Source of the DNA: Podaxis mareebaensis
Lineage: Eukaryota; Basidiomycota; Agaricomycetes; Agaricales; Agaricaceae
Direction: 5' to 3'
Length of the DNA: 64,000 nucleotides
NCBI GenBank assembly: GCA_018524725.1
Contig: JAEUWP010000259.1
Span: forward strand, 62,001-126,000
Each line of letters begins with the position of its first letter. Position 1 is the stretch's first letter. Shown piece by piece: positions 33,974-46,427 of the stretch. Position numbers and translations under genes: made by a program. The notes beneath the pieces are model-generated. The model was not told where the DNA came from. It saw nothing but the letters and a program-made list of their open reading frames with translations, and did no database searches.

Positions 33974-36395
33974 CTATTCTTCGCCTTCCATTGCTTCTTT
34001 CTCATATTTCTTCTTCATAACACTCACTATATTATCATCAGACTTTGCTCTTCCTCATCGCAGAACGCCTAAACACTCACCTTCCCTAGAGATATGTCCC
34101 GAGTTCATCCAACCCTCCGGGAACTGTGCCACGATCTTCTGGTATAAGTTCTTCCTCGAGCCCTGCTCGCTCACTTGAATTACCGATCCCTCCAACGAAC
34201 TAACAAAAAATACAGTCAGAAATCCTACGGCATCAAGAACACCAACACAACCGGAAGACTTACTTCTTCTCGTTCTCCAAACGACAGCACTCGTTACTCA
34301 GCAACACAAGCTGCCACACGATGTTCTTCATTTGCTCCGTCAGCCGGTACCTCTTCTGTGGTGGCTGGGGATCCTTCGACTCCTTCCCTGCACCTTCCTT
34401 GCCTTCACCGCCTTCCTGATGTTGGCCAGGCCCAGCACTCGCCCTATCGACTTCCATCTCTTCCGTTGGATGTCGTGTTGGCGCCGCCGAGTCAGTCTGG
34501 TCTTGCGCTTTCGTCTTCTCTTGACGTCGATCTACACCAAGGTCCCAACACGTCAACATCTATACCAGGAGACACAAGAGAGCGAGAGAAGCGCACCCCA
34601 AGCAATAACGCTCTTCGTCCATTCCTCTTCCGCTTTCTGGAACCCTTCCTCCGTCAACACCTTCAACTCTTTCAATAACTCTTCCTGTCTATCCTGTAGT
34701 AACTTGGTATGATCCGCAAATACCGTCCGTTTGATCAACTTGGTCATAGTAAATTTATTGTAAGGAAATAACACCGGCATAAGGCTGAAGAAGTGTTCGT
34801 CATATTCGTCGAGTTTGATAGCTTGTAGTGCGAGTTGTGCGAGTTGGGGTTTGAGTGCGGGAGGAAATTTGCCCTTTTGAGACCAGTTTTCTATGGGAGG
34901 AGTGGTATGAGAGGGTTAGGCAAATTGGTGTGTAAGGCGCGCGACAGGGCTTACCGGCCTTAATGGCTTCTTTCAGTTTCTCAATCGATGCTTGTAATTC
35001 GGGATGAAATGAAGTCTGAGTGCAAAAGTGAGCATACGGGAGTGAAAGAGCAGTGGCGACAGTTTTACATACCTGGTCGACGATCTTTCTCTTCTTCCCG
35101 TTTTCGACTATGGTGATGTAGCGTTTCCGTTTCTGACCGACGCGTTCTTCACCATCTTCCTCGCTGTGTTTCACACCTGATCCGTCATCTTCGCCACCAA
35201 CGCCATTGTCGTGGGCACCCTCCTGTTTGATAGCAGGCCCATTAGAAGCGTTGATAGCCGTCGCAAGCGATATCATCTTCTTCGACTTGGGTTTCTTAGG
35301 TGTTCTAAAAGGGATATTACCGCTTGTAATTCTTGTTCAGAATATAAACGACATACTTGTCTTTGAGAAGAGCAACCTCGCCGCTCGAGACATAGAACCC
35401 TTGCTGCTTCGTCTGAGCAAAGTACGTTCGCTCATCGAGCGCAAGCTCAGAGTCATCGATAAACGGATCCGACACATCGTAATAATCCGACGCAGGATTT
35501 TTCTGCAAAGTGATTTCAGCTCAAGAAATTCACATATCAGTAATATAGCACATACCCGTCGTTTCTTCTTCTTTCCGCTATCAGTGTCGGCCTCACTCTC
35601 ACTTATATGATGCTTGTTCACAGCAATCCTCGGAGGAGGCGTCGGTGGCCGCTGCCCGGATTCTTTGGCCATCTTCGATACATCAACTTCGTAATTGTCC
35701 GGTCCTCCAAGTTTGATATCTAATCGAATTGTTTTCAGTGGCGGGGGCGGCGGTGGCGGAGGTGGAGACGGTGACGGCGACCGGGGTTTCTTCGACCGGG
35801 GCTTAGCCGACGAGGCAGGCTTTGATGAACCAGGAACAGGGCCGGGAGGGGCTGAGACGGACGGGGTGTGGCCGGAATCTCCGGGAGAGGCCGAACTGGT
35901 AGCGGGGTTAGAAGGAGGATGAATGAGAACGGGAATGGAGATGGAACGCGATGCTGATGAGTCCTTTGTCGTATTAGTCGCTGCCGCCGTCGCATCCTCA
36001 GGTACTACTGTCGAAGCAGCCGAAGGCCCGTGCGAGTCCGCAATGAGTATGCTATCTTTTGTACTGTCGTCTCCTTCTTCGCCTTCACCTTCGCTATCCT
36101 CGTCGTCATCGTCCTCGTCGTCGCCTGAAGTACCTTCCTCATCTTCTTCATCTTCGTCCTCGTATTCCTCGGGGGCGGGATGAGTCTCAGCCTCGACCTC
36201 GCTTTCTTCATGCTGAGAATCATCATGGTCGGAGACAGGTTCGGGATTCATGAGTGCGGCAAGTGATGAACGACGACTAGCGCCGGTGGATGTTGAGCTG
36301 GCGGGGGGAGAGGCGGCGAGGGGCGGGCGGGGGTCTGGGGAGCGATGAGGGAGAGGGGGGCGAGTAGCGTCGAGCATATCGACGTCTTCAGCCAT
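33974..36395 (-). CDS. Hpc2/ubinuclein-like subunit of the HIR histone chaperone
   Basis: HIR (HIRA) deposits histone H3-H4 outside replication; Hpc2/ubinuclein supplies the H3-binding segment. The start MAEDVDMLDATRPPLPH (36395) is chosen because upstream in-frame residues are low-complexity 5' leader. Residues 1-280 are disordered: long Asp/Glu runs, Ser/Pro stretches and a polyproline tract. Next exon holds the Hpc2-related domain, YYDVSDPFIDDSEL and QQGFYVSSGEVALL. Further exons carry the ubinuclein middle region (FHPELQASIEKLKEAI; LMPVLFPYNKFTMTKLIKRT) and the C-terminal LYQKIVAQFPEGWMNSGHIS-REVSVMKKKYEKEA, ending EGEE-stop at 33974. Roughly 670 aa over about eight exons. The conserved blocks in order make the assignment secure; exact internal junctions were checked for most introns. 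Confidence 0.88.
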
Positions 36396-37147
36396 AGAGA
36401 GACGATGTGGATGGAGGATGAAGCTGCCTTTTTGGGGAGAGAGGGAGGAGGGGAGGGAACGGTTGATTTTCTGCGGCTCTTTCTTTTCGAGGCTGATTTC
36501 CAGCCATGTCCGTGCGTAAAAAGACGAACTCGGGCCTCGTATTTTGCCCTCCAGAGCCGCGAGACAGACCTTTCTCGTTACCCCATTGGCTCGGCATTTG
36601 CCATCTTCCACACCACCCATCCCTTCCTCCTCCCTCCTTTCCACCCTTCCTCTCCTCAACCATCTCTTGTTCTCACCCGGTGTCTCTGCTTCTTCTTCGC
36701 TTGTGTACCCGTTTTGAAGTTCTTCTGAATTCCCTTTCACCCTAAACATCTCCATACCTCTCGGTCCAAAGAAATGCCGCCAAGCCCGAAGCCATCACCC
36801 GCGTATGCCATGACACAAAATGACACTAAACTTTCCACCCCACAGCCACTTAAAGCCTGTCCTATCCCACAAACCCCTCAGGTCACGTTCTCGCATCATC
36901 CTTTCTCTCCGCATACAGATCCCATCCTAAAAATAGAGATTTCGCTCTCGTCGACATTTGATATAAGACAGTGTATTTTTAGTGCAACTGCTTCACGTAA
37001 CGACGGCATAACGCCAAAAAGAGATTGTTCACCAGGACAGAAATCAATCAAAATAATGTCAGTATGACTGTCTAACAACAACGGAAAAAAAAAAGAAGGT
37101 TCCAAGGTTCATTAAAGCAAATCAGTTAGATAGGTCACCAAACACCA
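36396..37147. other. Promoter region of the Hpc2-like gene and 3' flank of the GH79 gene
   Basis: CT-rich on the plus strand at about 36600-36720 (purine-rich 5' leader of the minus-strand gene). An open frame at 36774-37067 (+) shows no family features and is probably chance. Confidence 0.45.
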
Positions 37148-39635
37148 TCACCGTAACCCAGCAACAGCCAATACACCAGCAACGACTCCACCGAGCACAA
37201 CGGCACCCAACACCTCACCTCTCACACGACTAGCAGCATTAACACTCCCCTTACTCGTGCTCCCCAAGTGCTTCCTATCCCTCTCCGATTGTCCATTGGA
37301 AGTCGCAAGGGCCACCGGATCAAAAGTGACCGTGTTCATAGTCTTCGTATGCGCCGATGTCGTAAACGTACTCGGCGACTGTCCGAGATTAGTAAACTCA
37401 TCGTTGGAGTTGAAGAATACGAGTGCGAAGCCGGGAGCTTTAACGGGTATGACACAAGCATTGTTCGTAGTATCGCACGGGATCTCGACGACGTTGAGTT
37501 CTCCTTTGAGACGGCCGTCGACCTCGAACTTGTTGCCGAAAGTCTGGAGCGATCAAGATTGTCAGCTGCCTGATACAACGGAGAGATCAAAAATAAAGAG
37601 ATGACTAACTTGGCCAGCCCAAGTGATGTTATACTTGCTTGAGACTGACTTGGCTTCAAGATACTTGACCTTGACGCTTCCAGGAACACCAGCACCAGGA
37701 ATAGAAAGTGTAACACTCAAATCGCTTGGGCCACGCGTGCCTCCAAGATCATCAACGTAGTTGAACAAGGCGACCTTGCTAAGTTGACCATTCTCGTAGA
37801 TCGCATAAGCAGGTGTGAATTCATTGCCGATGGCTCCGGTAAGATCGACGATTTGCGACGTGTTGGATTTGCCGAAGGCCTCGGCAAGGACAAGAACGGA
37901 GTAGTAAACGGCACCAACAGTCCACTGATTGAAAGTCGATTGGTTAGTGGGAGGAGCTGGACAAGCGAGTCATCAAACCGTATGTCATCATCAAGAATGG
38001 ATAATAGCACGAACAGGTGAAGGGATTGTAGAACACGTTCTGTCCACCGACATGTAACAACGCATTCGAAAAGTTGGAATACGCCATTTGGAATCCGTAA
38101 TCCATAGCCCAAAGCGCAGCACCGAAACTATCGGAAATGCCAGGGAAGCCACCACAAGATGCGGTATTAGTTTCGAACATGATGAATGGCTTGTTGGCTT
38201 GTTGCGCAATACTAGTCGAGTTAAGATATGGCCGAACGAGCTCGACACCAGCGTTGTGCGTGAGGTACCCCGGGAAGTTTAGCTGGGGGTCTTGGAAAGC
38301 GCCAGTACCGAATTGAGCGTGACAGTTATTGTTAGGGTAGCTAAAGAAGAATGGTATCAGACCCATGTTTCTGCTGAGACGGTTCCTATAGAGGCATACT
38401 GTTCAACGGTCAAAGCGTAGAGATAATCTTGGTAGGAGGGGATGAACCCAGTATCCCAGACCATCTCAGGGACCCAGTCGCCCGTAGCCAAACTGGGCCC
38501 AATGAGGATGTTCTTACGAGGAATCCTGTCGTTTGCCTGAATCGCCTGCAAGAGCTCACCAAATTCTCGGTGATAATCTATAGGGGCATAAGGTACCGGT
38601 CGGTGTCCGTGTCTATCGATAAATATTACTATCAGTATAATGGCACAAAAACGGAGAGATATTCGCACCGTTCATATAAATCGGGTTCGTTTCCGGCTTG
38701 CATTCCAACGAGTTTGTCACCCAAGATCGCTTGGCCATACTCCGCAATTGCGAGACGCCAGTTGGTATCATTGAAAGGAATACCTAACCGAAACCAGACA
38801 CATTATTCAAGGTTATTTTCGTTATTGTGAAAGGACACTCACCGAGGAACCAGTTGACATTAACAAACTGCGAGATGTTCGCAGCAATGTAGAACATATC
38901 GATCGTATACAAAACAGCCGGCGTCAAGGTCTAAAAATATCCGATAAATCACGATCAGCATAGACCGAGGGAACAACAGAGAGGACTACATACAGTCTGC
39001 GTCAAACTGGCTTTTTCCTTTGCAATAGCTCTGCCATTTTCTAGCTCGTCGACCATGACAGCATACTCCTGAGTGTTACCACCGAGACGGACGAGGACAT
39101 GGCCAGCACGTTCTTGGAGGTTGGCCATGAGGTTGAGAAAGGGTACTTGAATGAACGACCTATCCACCATCGTCATCGCCACCATCACGAATGAATCCCA
39201 CTGGACGAAAAACACGAGGAAGACAATCACTCACGAGTTCTTGCCAACTGGACCGAGTAAAGACACATTAGCATTCAGTCGGTGCGCCCCCACATAACAA
39301 GGCAAGAAAAAACCATGATACTCACGAACTTGATTAATCACCGACATTTCAATCGAAAATCCAAAGAACGACGCTGTTCGATGTGGAATCGACAAGTTGG
39401 GCACATTCACCGCATCCCTTTGCACATCAACCTTAAACTGCCTATTATGCGCCGTTGGTAAAGGCGGCGGAACCAGCTCTGTATCATTATACGCTGCCAA
39501 CGTGGTTGTAGCAGGTCCGGCAGCCGAAGCCGTCTGAGCAAGGGGTGTCTGGCCATAGATAGTCACTTGCGCATTTGCGCCGGCCGTGGAGAGAAGCAGA
39601 CTCAAAGCGAGACTGCACAATGTTGATAGGCGCAT
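37148..39635 (-). CDS. Glycoside hydrolase family 79, GPI-type
   Basis: Secreted beta-glucuronidase/heparanase-type glycosidase of clan GH-A acting on glucuronic-acid-containing glycans. N-terminal signal peptide (MRLSTLCSLALSLLLSTAGA, cleavage about residue 20-23). The TIM-barrel holds HVLVRLGGNTQEYAVM, the acid/base Glu in MQAGNEPDLYER (about 38700) and the nucleophile Glu in FIMFETNTASCGGFPG (about 38150). The beta-domain of the GH79 type follows (SVLVLAEAFGKSNTSQIVDL, ALFNYVDD). The C-terminus is Ser-rich and closes with a hydrophobic tail (GEVLGAVVLGGVVAGVLAVA) and only LR after the last helix residues, a GPI-anchor signal, so the enzyme is likely held at the plasma membrane or cell wall. 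About nine exons, roughly 650-690 aa. Start at 39635 follows from the signal peptide. Confidence 0.88.
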
Positions 39636-41342
39636 GGGCTTTGGCTGTCACCGGTCGTTGCTTGTGAGTTATCAAGCGCTTGAAACGTTGCGAAGGTGAG
39701 GTGTAAGTATTATGTATAGTCTTGAGGAAGTCGAAGGAATGAATAGCAGTCGCCGAAGTGACGACTCGGCGCACGAGACGTTAAATGGATGAGGACGATG
39801 GGACGTAGGAGATGGAAGGGAGATGAATGTAGGGGAAAGGAAAGAAAAGACTGCTGGCATGACGAACACCAATAGTTCCCCTTGCCAAGACTCCTTGGGT
39901 TGTGCTTGTGCTTGTCCACCATCACGTTAAGACGGGGCTGCCCCGTGCACGCATTCATTCACTGCGAATGTCCGTGTCGGCCTCCTGTCTTTCCTGAAAT
40001 AGTGTAATCGAATGTCAACCGCTGCGAGCGCTTCCAGGAGCAAGTCGAGGACTCCTTGACCAATTTCTCAGAATTTCGAGTCCGTTCTCCCAAAGCAGAA
40101 GTAATAAAACGCAGGCCGTGGGAACTGCCAAGCGATCCGGTGCTGTCACCGAAGTAGGCTTGGATAGGCTTGGACATAAGCTTACATAATCCTTGTTCGA
40201 AATCTCTTTTCTCGCTGCCCTCCTTGATGGTGAGGGCTCATACTTACCTATCCTCGCCGATCCCGTTTCAGGTGCGCTTGAAATCTCTCCATTCGCGACT
40301 GATTTTCATGCATATGCTTTATTATACACGACAGGATGCAACAACGAAGTTAAGCTAAACGGCATCTTCGATATCATCTACGACGCCGAGCTAAATCCCG
40401 GGCATCCAACACCACCTCGAACCCTCTGCCACCTCGTAAAGAAGAACGAAAGCAAAAGATCTCCACAGAACCTTATCGCACTACGTCACGAACCCAGCAC
40501 ATACGCGTGACCACGCAATCGGACCTGGCTGTTCTCCGCAGTCACATACACCATGCTTGTCGAGCCTTCCCGAGCGCCTACAAGGCATATATATACGTAG
40601 CGCCCACAGCCTTTTACTTTCTCGTCAACCGCTTACTTTTCTTTTCGTCACCTTAGATGGTGTCACGGGTTTCTCTGTGCCTTCCGCTACCCCACCCCTG
40701 ACAGTGTTTCGACGCTCACGTCGAACTTAGTCGTCTTTGGTTTTGTCTATCCAACGAAGATGAACCTTGGCCTGAGCTAGCAAACTTGTCGGGGTAGGAT
40801 TGTCAAAGGTGTGGAGTGATCGCCCATGGCTTGCTTTATTTTCTTATGCCGCATCGGATGCAGCTGCTTGGATGTGGTCTGCTTGGCTTACTCTCGGTGG
40901 GGTTCATCAAGCCAGAGCAGAACATTCATACGATTCCCTGTAGCCCCTATCTAAATCAATGCTGCTGTTGCTTGGGATATCTCCTTGGCGTGCTCTCAAC
41001 TGTCCTCGCTTATTACCCTGACTTGCACATGTGTCGAGATCCTTCTAAAAGCAAATTTTTGATTGATGCTTCCTAATACGAGCTCAGTTCAGAATCATTC
41101 CACTTGTACAGGACTAGCGTCCTTCTTTTCCTCTTACCTGTTAAAGGGGACCCCTGAGTGGATGATAAACTTGGCCAAAGTTATCGACAACTTCGGACAC
41201 TTCTTCTTTGACATTGCGCGTCAGCGCCCGTAACGCATAATCAACGGCCCTTAAGTAATCCCAGCACATATATCATCCGAATCCTACGTGCTCTGACGTT
41301 CCACCCTCCCATTCTCCCCTCACCCTTCAATCTTATCGAGAT
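39636..41342. other. Intergenic with one orphan promoter-like segment
   Basis: ORF 40193-40510 (+, 105 aa, MFEISFLAALLDGEGSYLPI...) has no recognised family and weak support. At about 40582-40660 a TATATATA box, a CT-rich run and an ATG at 40656 look like a promoter, but the frame stops after 14 codons, so it may be the front of a lost gene. A second promoter-like stretch (catatatcat near 41268, then CT-rich) leads into the DUF6534 copy at 41343. Confidence 0.4.
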
Positions 41343-43554
41343 ATGGACCCAGGTGGTAAAGGAGACACCTTGGCCGCACCCTTCTTGGGTTTCACAGTCG
41401 AGGGGGCGTACGTACCACGCCGAACTCTATGAATGGGTACACAAGGTCCGCTCATTAGGTTTACGAATGCCCAGGCTGTTCGGCGTGACGATTCTCCAAT
41501 CATTCCAATACTTCATGCGTTATCCAAATGATTCGTTATTCTGCAAAGCGAAGGTACGCACTCCGATGGCTCCTTGCCTCTTCGATCTGCCAACTCGGCG
41601 ACGGAAGGTAGCTGCTGTCTGGTATGCTTTAATCAATATTCTTGGCGCAGAACGACCTGATCAACCCCAATCCAACACAGCACCCTCGATCTCCTTCATT
41701 TCATATTCTCCACGCACCTGATGTACACATTCCTCATCTCAAATTTCGGCGCTGAGGAGTCTCCAACTTCGAGAATCATCTGGTTTGCTGAGTCCTTCAG
41801 ATCACACCTTTTTCGACACTGACAAGCTCGCTCTAGGAGCCTCCAGGTAGAAACTTTGCATCTCTTGCCAAATAGTATCTATTAACAAATCGCTATAGGC
41901 TCTGGGAACCACACAGGCAAGTATCATGCCCACATTTCCTAATCCTTCCTCAACGTGTTGGTGTCCTATTCTCCATCAGTGCACACTGATTCTCCTCGTA
42001 CAAATGTCGGTTCTTTACACCTGATGTATGACGATTAAAGTCCGATCAACCGGCTGATCCACTAATAGGATATACCTCCATCGAATCTACAGACGTGTGT
42101 GGTTTAACTGCCACTTGGGTCACAAGCCTTACCCTGAAAAATAGTTTCGAGAATCCCCACACTGAACGGAAAGATGTTTCCCAAGTTGATGAGGGTGAGC
42201 GGCGACATTTTAGTTATGCGAAGGGTTGTTGACTCACTCGTTCGGTCCTGTAGGCCGCAATAGGTCTGGTTGCAGTGGGTGCCATCGGTGAGAGGATTTC
42301 CCCGGGAAGAATTACACTGGGATTGACTTCTCTGTTACTCCAGGTTTCGGAATATGTACGACTCCGTAGCCTTAAATCTGCACGGCAAAGGCTGACCCTG
42401 ACGTACCCTTTCTAGTGTTCTGCTATGAATTGTGAGTACTCAGCTAGCTCTCTTATCACCCCGACCAACATTTTGTTGTAGGATAATCCTAAGATTCGGT
42501 GGAAGCTTGGAAGTGCGCTCCATTTATCTGCTTCCTTCACTCGTTACTGATGTTGGGCGAAATAGTGGGTGATATACCTTGGATTCGGCACTACAATTTT
42601 CTTCGATATCCTCATAGCAGCCATGATGTGCTTCGTACTGTACAAGAATAGGGTCGACGTCGGGATTACGCACACTACTCGTCACAGTGATAGGCTGTTA
42701 TGGAACCTGATTACTTATGCGCTTGCCACTGGACTTGTGACGACGTGAGCCCATATAATTGAATCTTGGGGGAGGTTGCTATTGAGATTTTACCTTCTTG
42801 TAGTTTTGCCGCAATCCTGGGTCTTATCTTGGTGAGTCTTAATGTGTAGTGTCATTTCTCTCAGGTACTAGCTAACTCATCCCATTTAGTACCTGACGCA
42901 CCCTACTTCCCTCCTCTATCTATCCGTAGTGTTGTCCATCACAAGCCGTACGCATCTTCCATTCCTTCCGAGTCCGGAGTTTGTGATCCACCCCCAAACA
43001 GTATACGCAAACTCAGTTCTCGCAATGCAAGTCAGGTTCCACCAAGAAACCCACTAAACCATCTCATCTTCCAACCTAGGTTCAATATCCGCCGACGACT
43101 CGACGCCGACTTCATGGGTACCCGAGAATTGAAATTCCCAAGCGGAATCGCATTCGGCAAATCGATCCCGATCGCGTCCATCCGTGTTCGGAGCGGGAGA
43201 GACGTCTCAAAAGATATCGACATGTCAGTCACGCACGGGTCGAGTCAAGACCCAGGCAGATCCACAAATTCGGATCCAGAGGCCGACTATGACATCGAAG
43301 CATATGGTAAACAAGAACATGTGGGTCTCTATTCACCATACTACAGTCCCTTGGAGGCGAAGAGGCAAGTGAACACACTACTACAAATGGAGGAGCTGGA
43401 GGAGATGAGTGAGGAGGATCGGCTTGGATATTGGAGGGGTTAGTCCTCTGAAAGATGATTGATTTAATTGACTGACTAATATGGTTGCCTTCGTTTCTCA
43501 GCAAAGAAGGAAACATGGTTTGGCTGGTCCGTTAGCAGACGGTCCACTTTATAG
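41343..43554 (+). CDS. DUF6534-type multi-pass membrane protein, copy 2
   Basis: Paralogue of the gene at 1813, same strand, about 39 kb away. Product starts MDPGGKGDTLAAPFLGF and continues LFGVTILQSFQYFMRYPNDS, VAAVC/TLDLLHF, MYTFLISNFGAEE, IIWSLQALGTTQ, LILLVQMIYLHRIYRRV, RIPTLNG, YLGFGTTIFFDILIAAMMCF, VDVGITHTTRHSDRL, LYANSVLAMFNIRRRLDADF and ends ETWFGWSVSRRSTL-stop. First exons: 41343-41407, 41475-41553, 41608-41621, 41681-41782, 41837-41846, 41899-41916, 41980-42005; sizes 65, 79, 14, 102, 10, 18 and 26 nt, against 65, 79, 14, 99, 10, 18 and 26 in copy 1. The intron after 41916 begins GCAAGT. The cytosolic tail shares LYSPYYSPLEA with copy 1. Function unknown; intact as far as read. Confidence 0.82.
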
Positions 43555-44135
43555 GCTACAAATATTCCGGCCTTGGAGGTTCGGTGGATGGATATATATC
43601 CAATATCTCACACAACTTTTGTACAATATTGTCTGTCGCCATGACGGGATTGTGCGCATTGTATTATTTTTGGTCACCTCTGATCACTTCATGATCCCGT
43701 TCTTGGTTGCGCAGAGTGGGTGGGTTTGTATAGGAAGAGAAGATAAAGATCTTCAACATCGGATTGCTACACCTCTCCACCAGTACGTTAGTTCTGCTCT
43801 TGATTGAAAAATGAGGGCGGACTCTTTCAATATTGCCGGTTCGTTCTCAAGAAGTTGGCACCTCAAAAGCACAAAAAAGGTAAAATCAACTTTGCGAGCG
43901 TCCGTAAAATAGAATCGAATTAAGGACAGAAATACAAGCAGAGACACAATCATCTGAGCAGAACAATTCACCCGAGCAATGGAGCAAGCGTACCACATGG
44001 CGATACAATAGAACAATGCGAGGAGGGGAAGAGATTAAAAGGCTAAAAATTAAACCCAAGAAAAAAGATACAAACGAGCACCTGGTACACAATCATCAAC
44101 TGGCACAACGAGGCGTACACCATATTCCTCCCCCA
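43555..44135. other. Convergent intergenic region
   Basis: Between the 3' ends of DUF6534 copy 2 (+) and the acyl-CoA synthetase (-). An A-rich run near 44035-44070 could belong to 3' signals. No gene seen. Confidence 0.5.
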
Positions 44136-46427
44136 TCAGTGCTTATACACCTCTTTGATCTGCGCCTCAAACGCCTTAGCAATCTTCGACCTTTGGATCT
44201 TCTGCGCAGCAGTCACAAGCCCACTTTCCGGTGTCCACTCATCAGGGGTTAAGACAACAGCCTCCAACAGTTCCATTGGCTTGAACCCGTTCTTCTTGCC
44301 GACAATGTTACACTCGTGCAACACAAGCTGCCTCACCGCTGGTTCGTTGCACAAATCCGTAAGGCTCTTGTTAGCATCGACTCCAATATCTTTAGCCCCG
44401 AGATGATGACGGAGGTGAGCTTCATGGGGGATGACAATAGCCATGGGTTGTTGCGCATCGGAGGTAGCATACACGCAAAGGTTGGCAACGAGGTTGCAAG
44501 CCTTGTAAACCGACTCGAGGCGCTCGAGGGCGATGTACTAGTAGACTACATCAGTACTATATCAACGAACAAATACACCAGAAACTCACTTCACCGGACT
44601 GGAGTTTGATCAAATTCTTGAGGCTGCGGAAAGATTAAGCGTTCCATAAATAAAACCAACCCCACGAAAAGACATACCGATCAATGATGGATAAGGTGCC
44701 GTCAGGGTTCCATTGGCCAACATCGCCAGTTCTCATCCATCCATCCTTCGTAAAGATATTCTCGTCGTTGTTGAGATCAGGACGCTTGTAATAACCCTGG
44801 GTTACGGAGGGTCCACGAATACAGACCTCACCCTGGGGCGGGTTGTTGGTCGACAAGTAACCCGCGTCGAGAACGTCGAGCAGCTTGACCTCACAAGAGG
44901 GGACGGGGAGACCAACAGTTCCATAACGCATGAGCTCGGGAGGGAGGATCGCGCACATTCCGCAAGATTCAGTCATACCGTAACCTAGGAACCGAAGTCA
45001 GAACGCGTCATCGGAACCCTGAGAAGCCCCAAATTACGTACCTTGAAGAACCGTGACTAGAGCATTCGTCAAGAATTCTTGCGTCTCGCGACTGATGGCG
45101 GCGCCGCCAGAGAGAGCAAGGCGTAGGCGACCCCCGGTAGCTGCGCGAACGCTGTTGAGGATAATGTCTCCGAGCGGGGCGAGAACAGGAATATTCTTCT
45201 TCTTCGCAGCAACAGCACCGTTGAAGATGGATTTGCGAACAGCGCCGCCCGCATTCACTTTAGCCAAAATGCCCTTCCTGATGGTTTCCCAGACAGCGGG
45301 GACACCAATAAGGATTGTGGGCCTGAAGGCGGCAATATCACCCTTGCAGTTGCGCACCGAAGCATCCGTAAGGGTTTTGACGCGACCGTAGCCAGCGGGC
45401 ATACCAACGAAGAGCATGATAAGTTCGACGATATATTCTAGGACATGAGCAAGAGGGAGGTACGCCAAGAAGCTGTCCTCGGGTGTGAAGTGATGACCAA
45501 GGAGATGAATGACTGCACCAACGGAAGCAACGAGGTTCGCGTGGCTGATAATGACGCCCTTGGGAGCGCCAGTACTACCGCTGGTATACATGATGCAGGC
45601 AACATTCTCGGGCTTGGGGCGCCTTGCCTCGAGAGGTTCAGTGGGCTTGCCCTTGCCAAGGGCACGGAGCTCGCCAATGCTATAAACCTTGACGTCCGCA
45701 CGGTCAGCCGCAATCGACTCCAACAGTTTGGACGAAGGTTCGCCATCGTAAATTACATATTTGACTGAAGGGGTCTTGGGAAGGACGCGGGCGAGAACGG
45801 GGAATAGTTCGGCGTTGGTGAAGATACCAATACAGTTGGGCTCATTCAGTGAATGGGCAAGGCCTTCCTCTCCAAGGGTATCATAGGCGGTCGCAATAGT
45901 GATGGAAACGGAAGCACAAGCATGGGCGATCAGCTGCCAATTGGGGCTGTGAATGGAGAATGAGTCAAAAGATACGTTTGTGGTGTAACGGGGTGCACTC
46001 ACCTAGTTTGGGCATAAACATTGAAGACCTCGTCGGGGGCGATGCCGAGTTCAAGGAAGCCACGAGCAATCTCAGAGACTATCTCCTTGACATCGAGGTA
46101 AGTGTGATACTTGTAATCACTGAGCTCAAAGTATTTCCATTTCTTCTTCTCGGTAACTTCTTTACCCTCGACGGTCTTGGTGATCTCCTTCTCCTCCTCG
46201 TGAATACGGATAATGTCTCTCCATCCAAGCGCGTTCCGAGAGCCATGTGTACGAGCCGCGTATTCGACCACATCGTACACTGTGTTGACCCCTTCAATGG
46301 GCTGGGTCACAAGTTTGTCCTTCGAAATCGCGGTCCGTCGAATGCCGCTCTGGCCCTCGGTGGGCGGTACGACTTCAACAGAGCCTTCACCGTAGAAGCC
46401 CGGCTTATTGGTGTGAACTCGAGGCAT
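44136..46427 (-). CDS. Long-chain fatty acyl-CoA synthetase (Faa1/Faa4-like)
   Basis: Activates long-chain fatty acids to acyl-CoA with ATP for lipid synthesis and beta-oxidation. Exons 46427-46003, 45946-45042, 44984-44678, 44623-44590 and 44537-44136 total 690 aa in frame, the usual length. AMP-binding motif YTSGSTGAPKG at 262-272, then YLPLAHVLEYIVEL, LSGGAAISRETQEF, GYGMTESCGM, DGWMRTGDVGQWNPDGTLSI and the FACS-type LKNLIKLQSGEYIALERLES with the conserved Gly-Glu-Tyr. C-terminal part: KKNGFKPMELLEAVVL and QKIQRSKIAKAF. Start MPRVHTNKPGF is preferred over an upstream in-frame ATG at 46568 because family proteins begin near here. No peroxisomal SKL end. A CACGTG box lies at 46525-46530, about 100 bp upstream. 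Confidence 0.93.
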
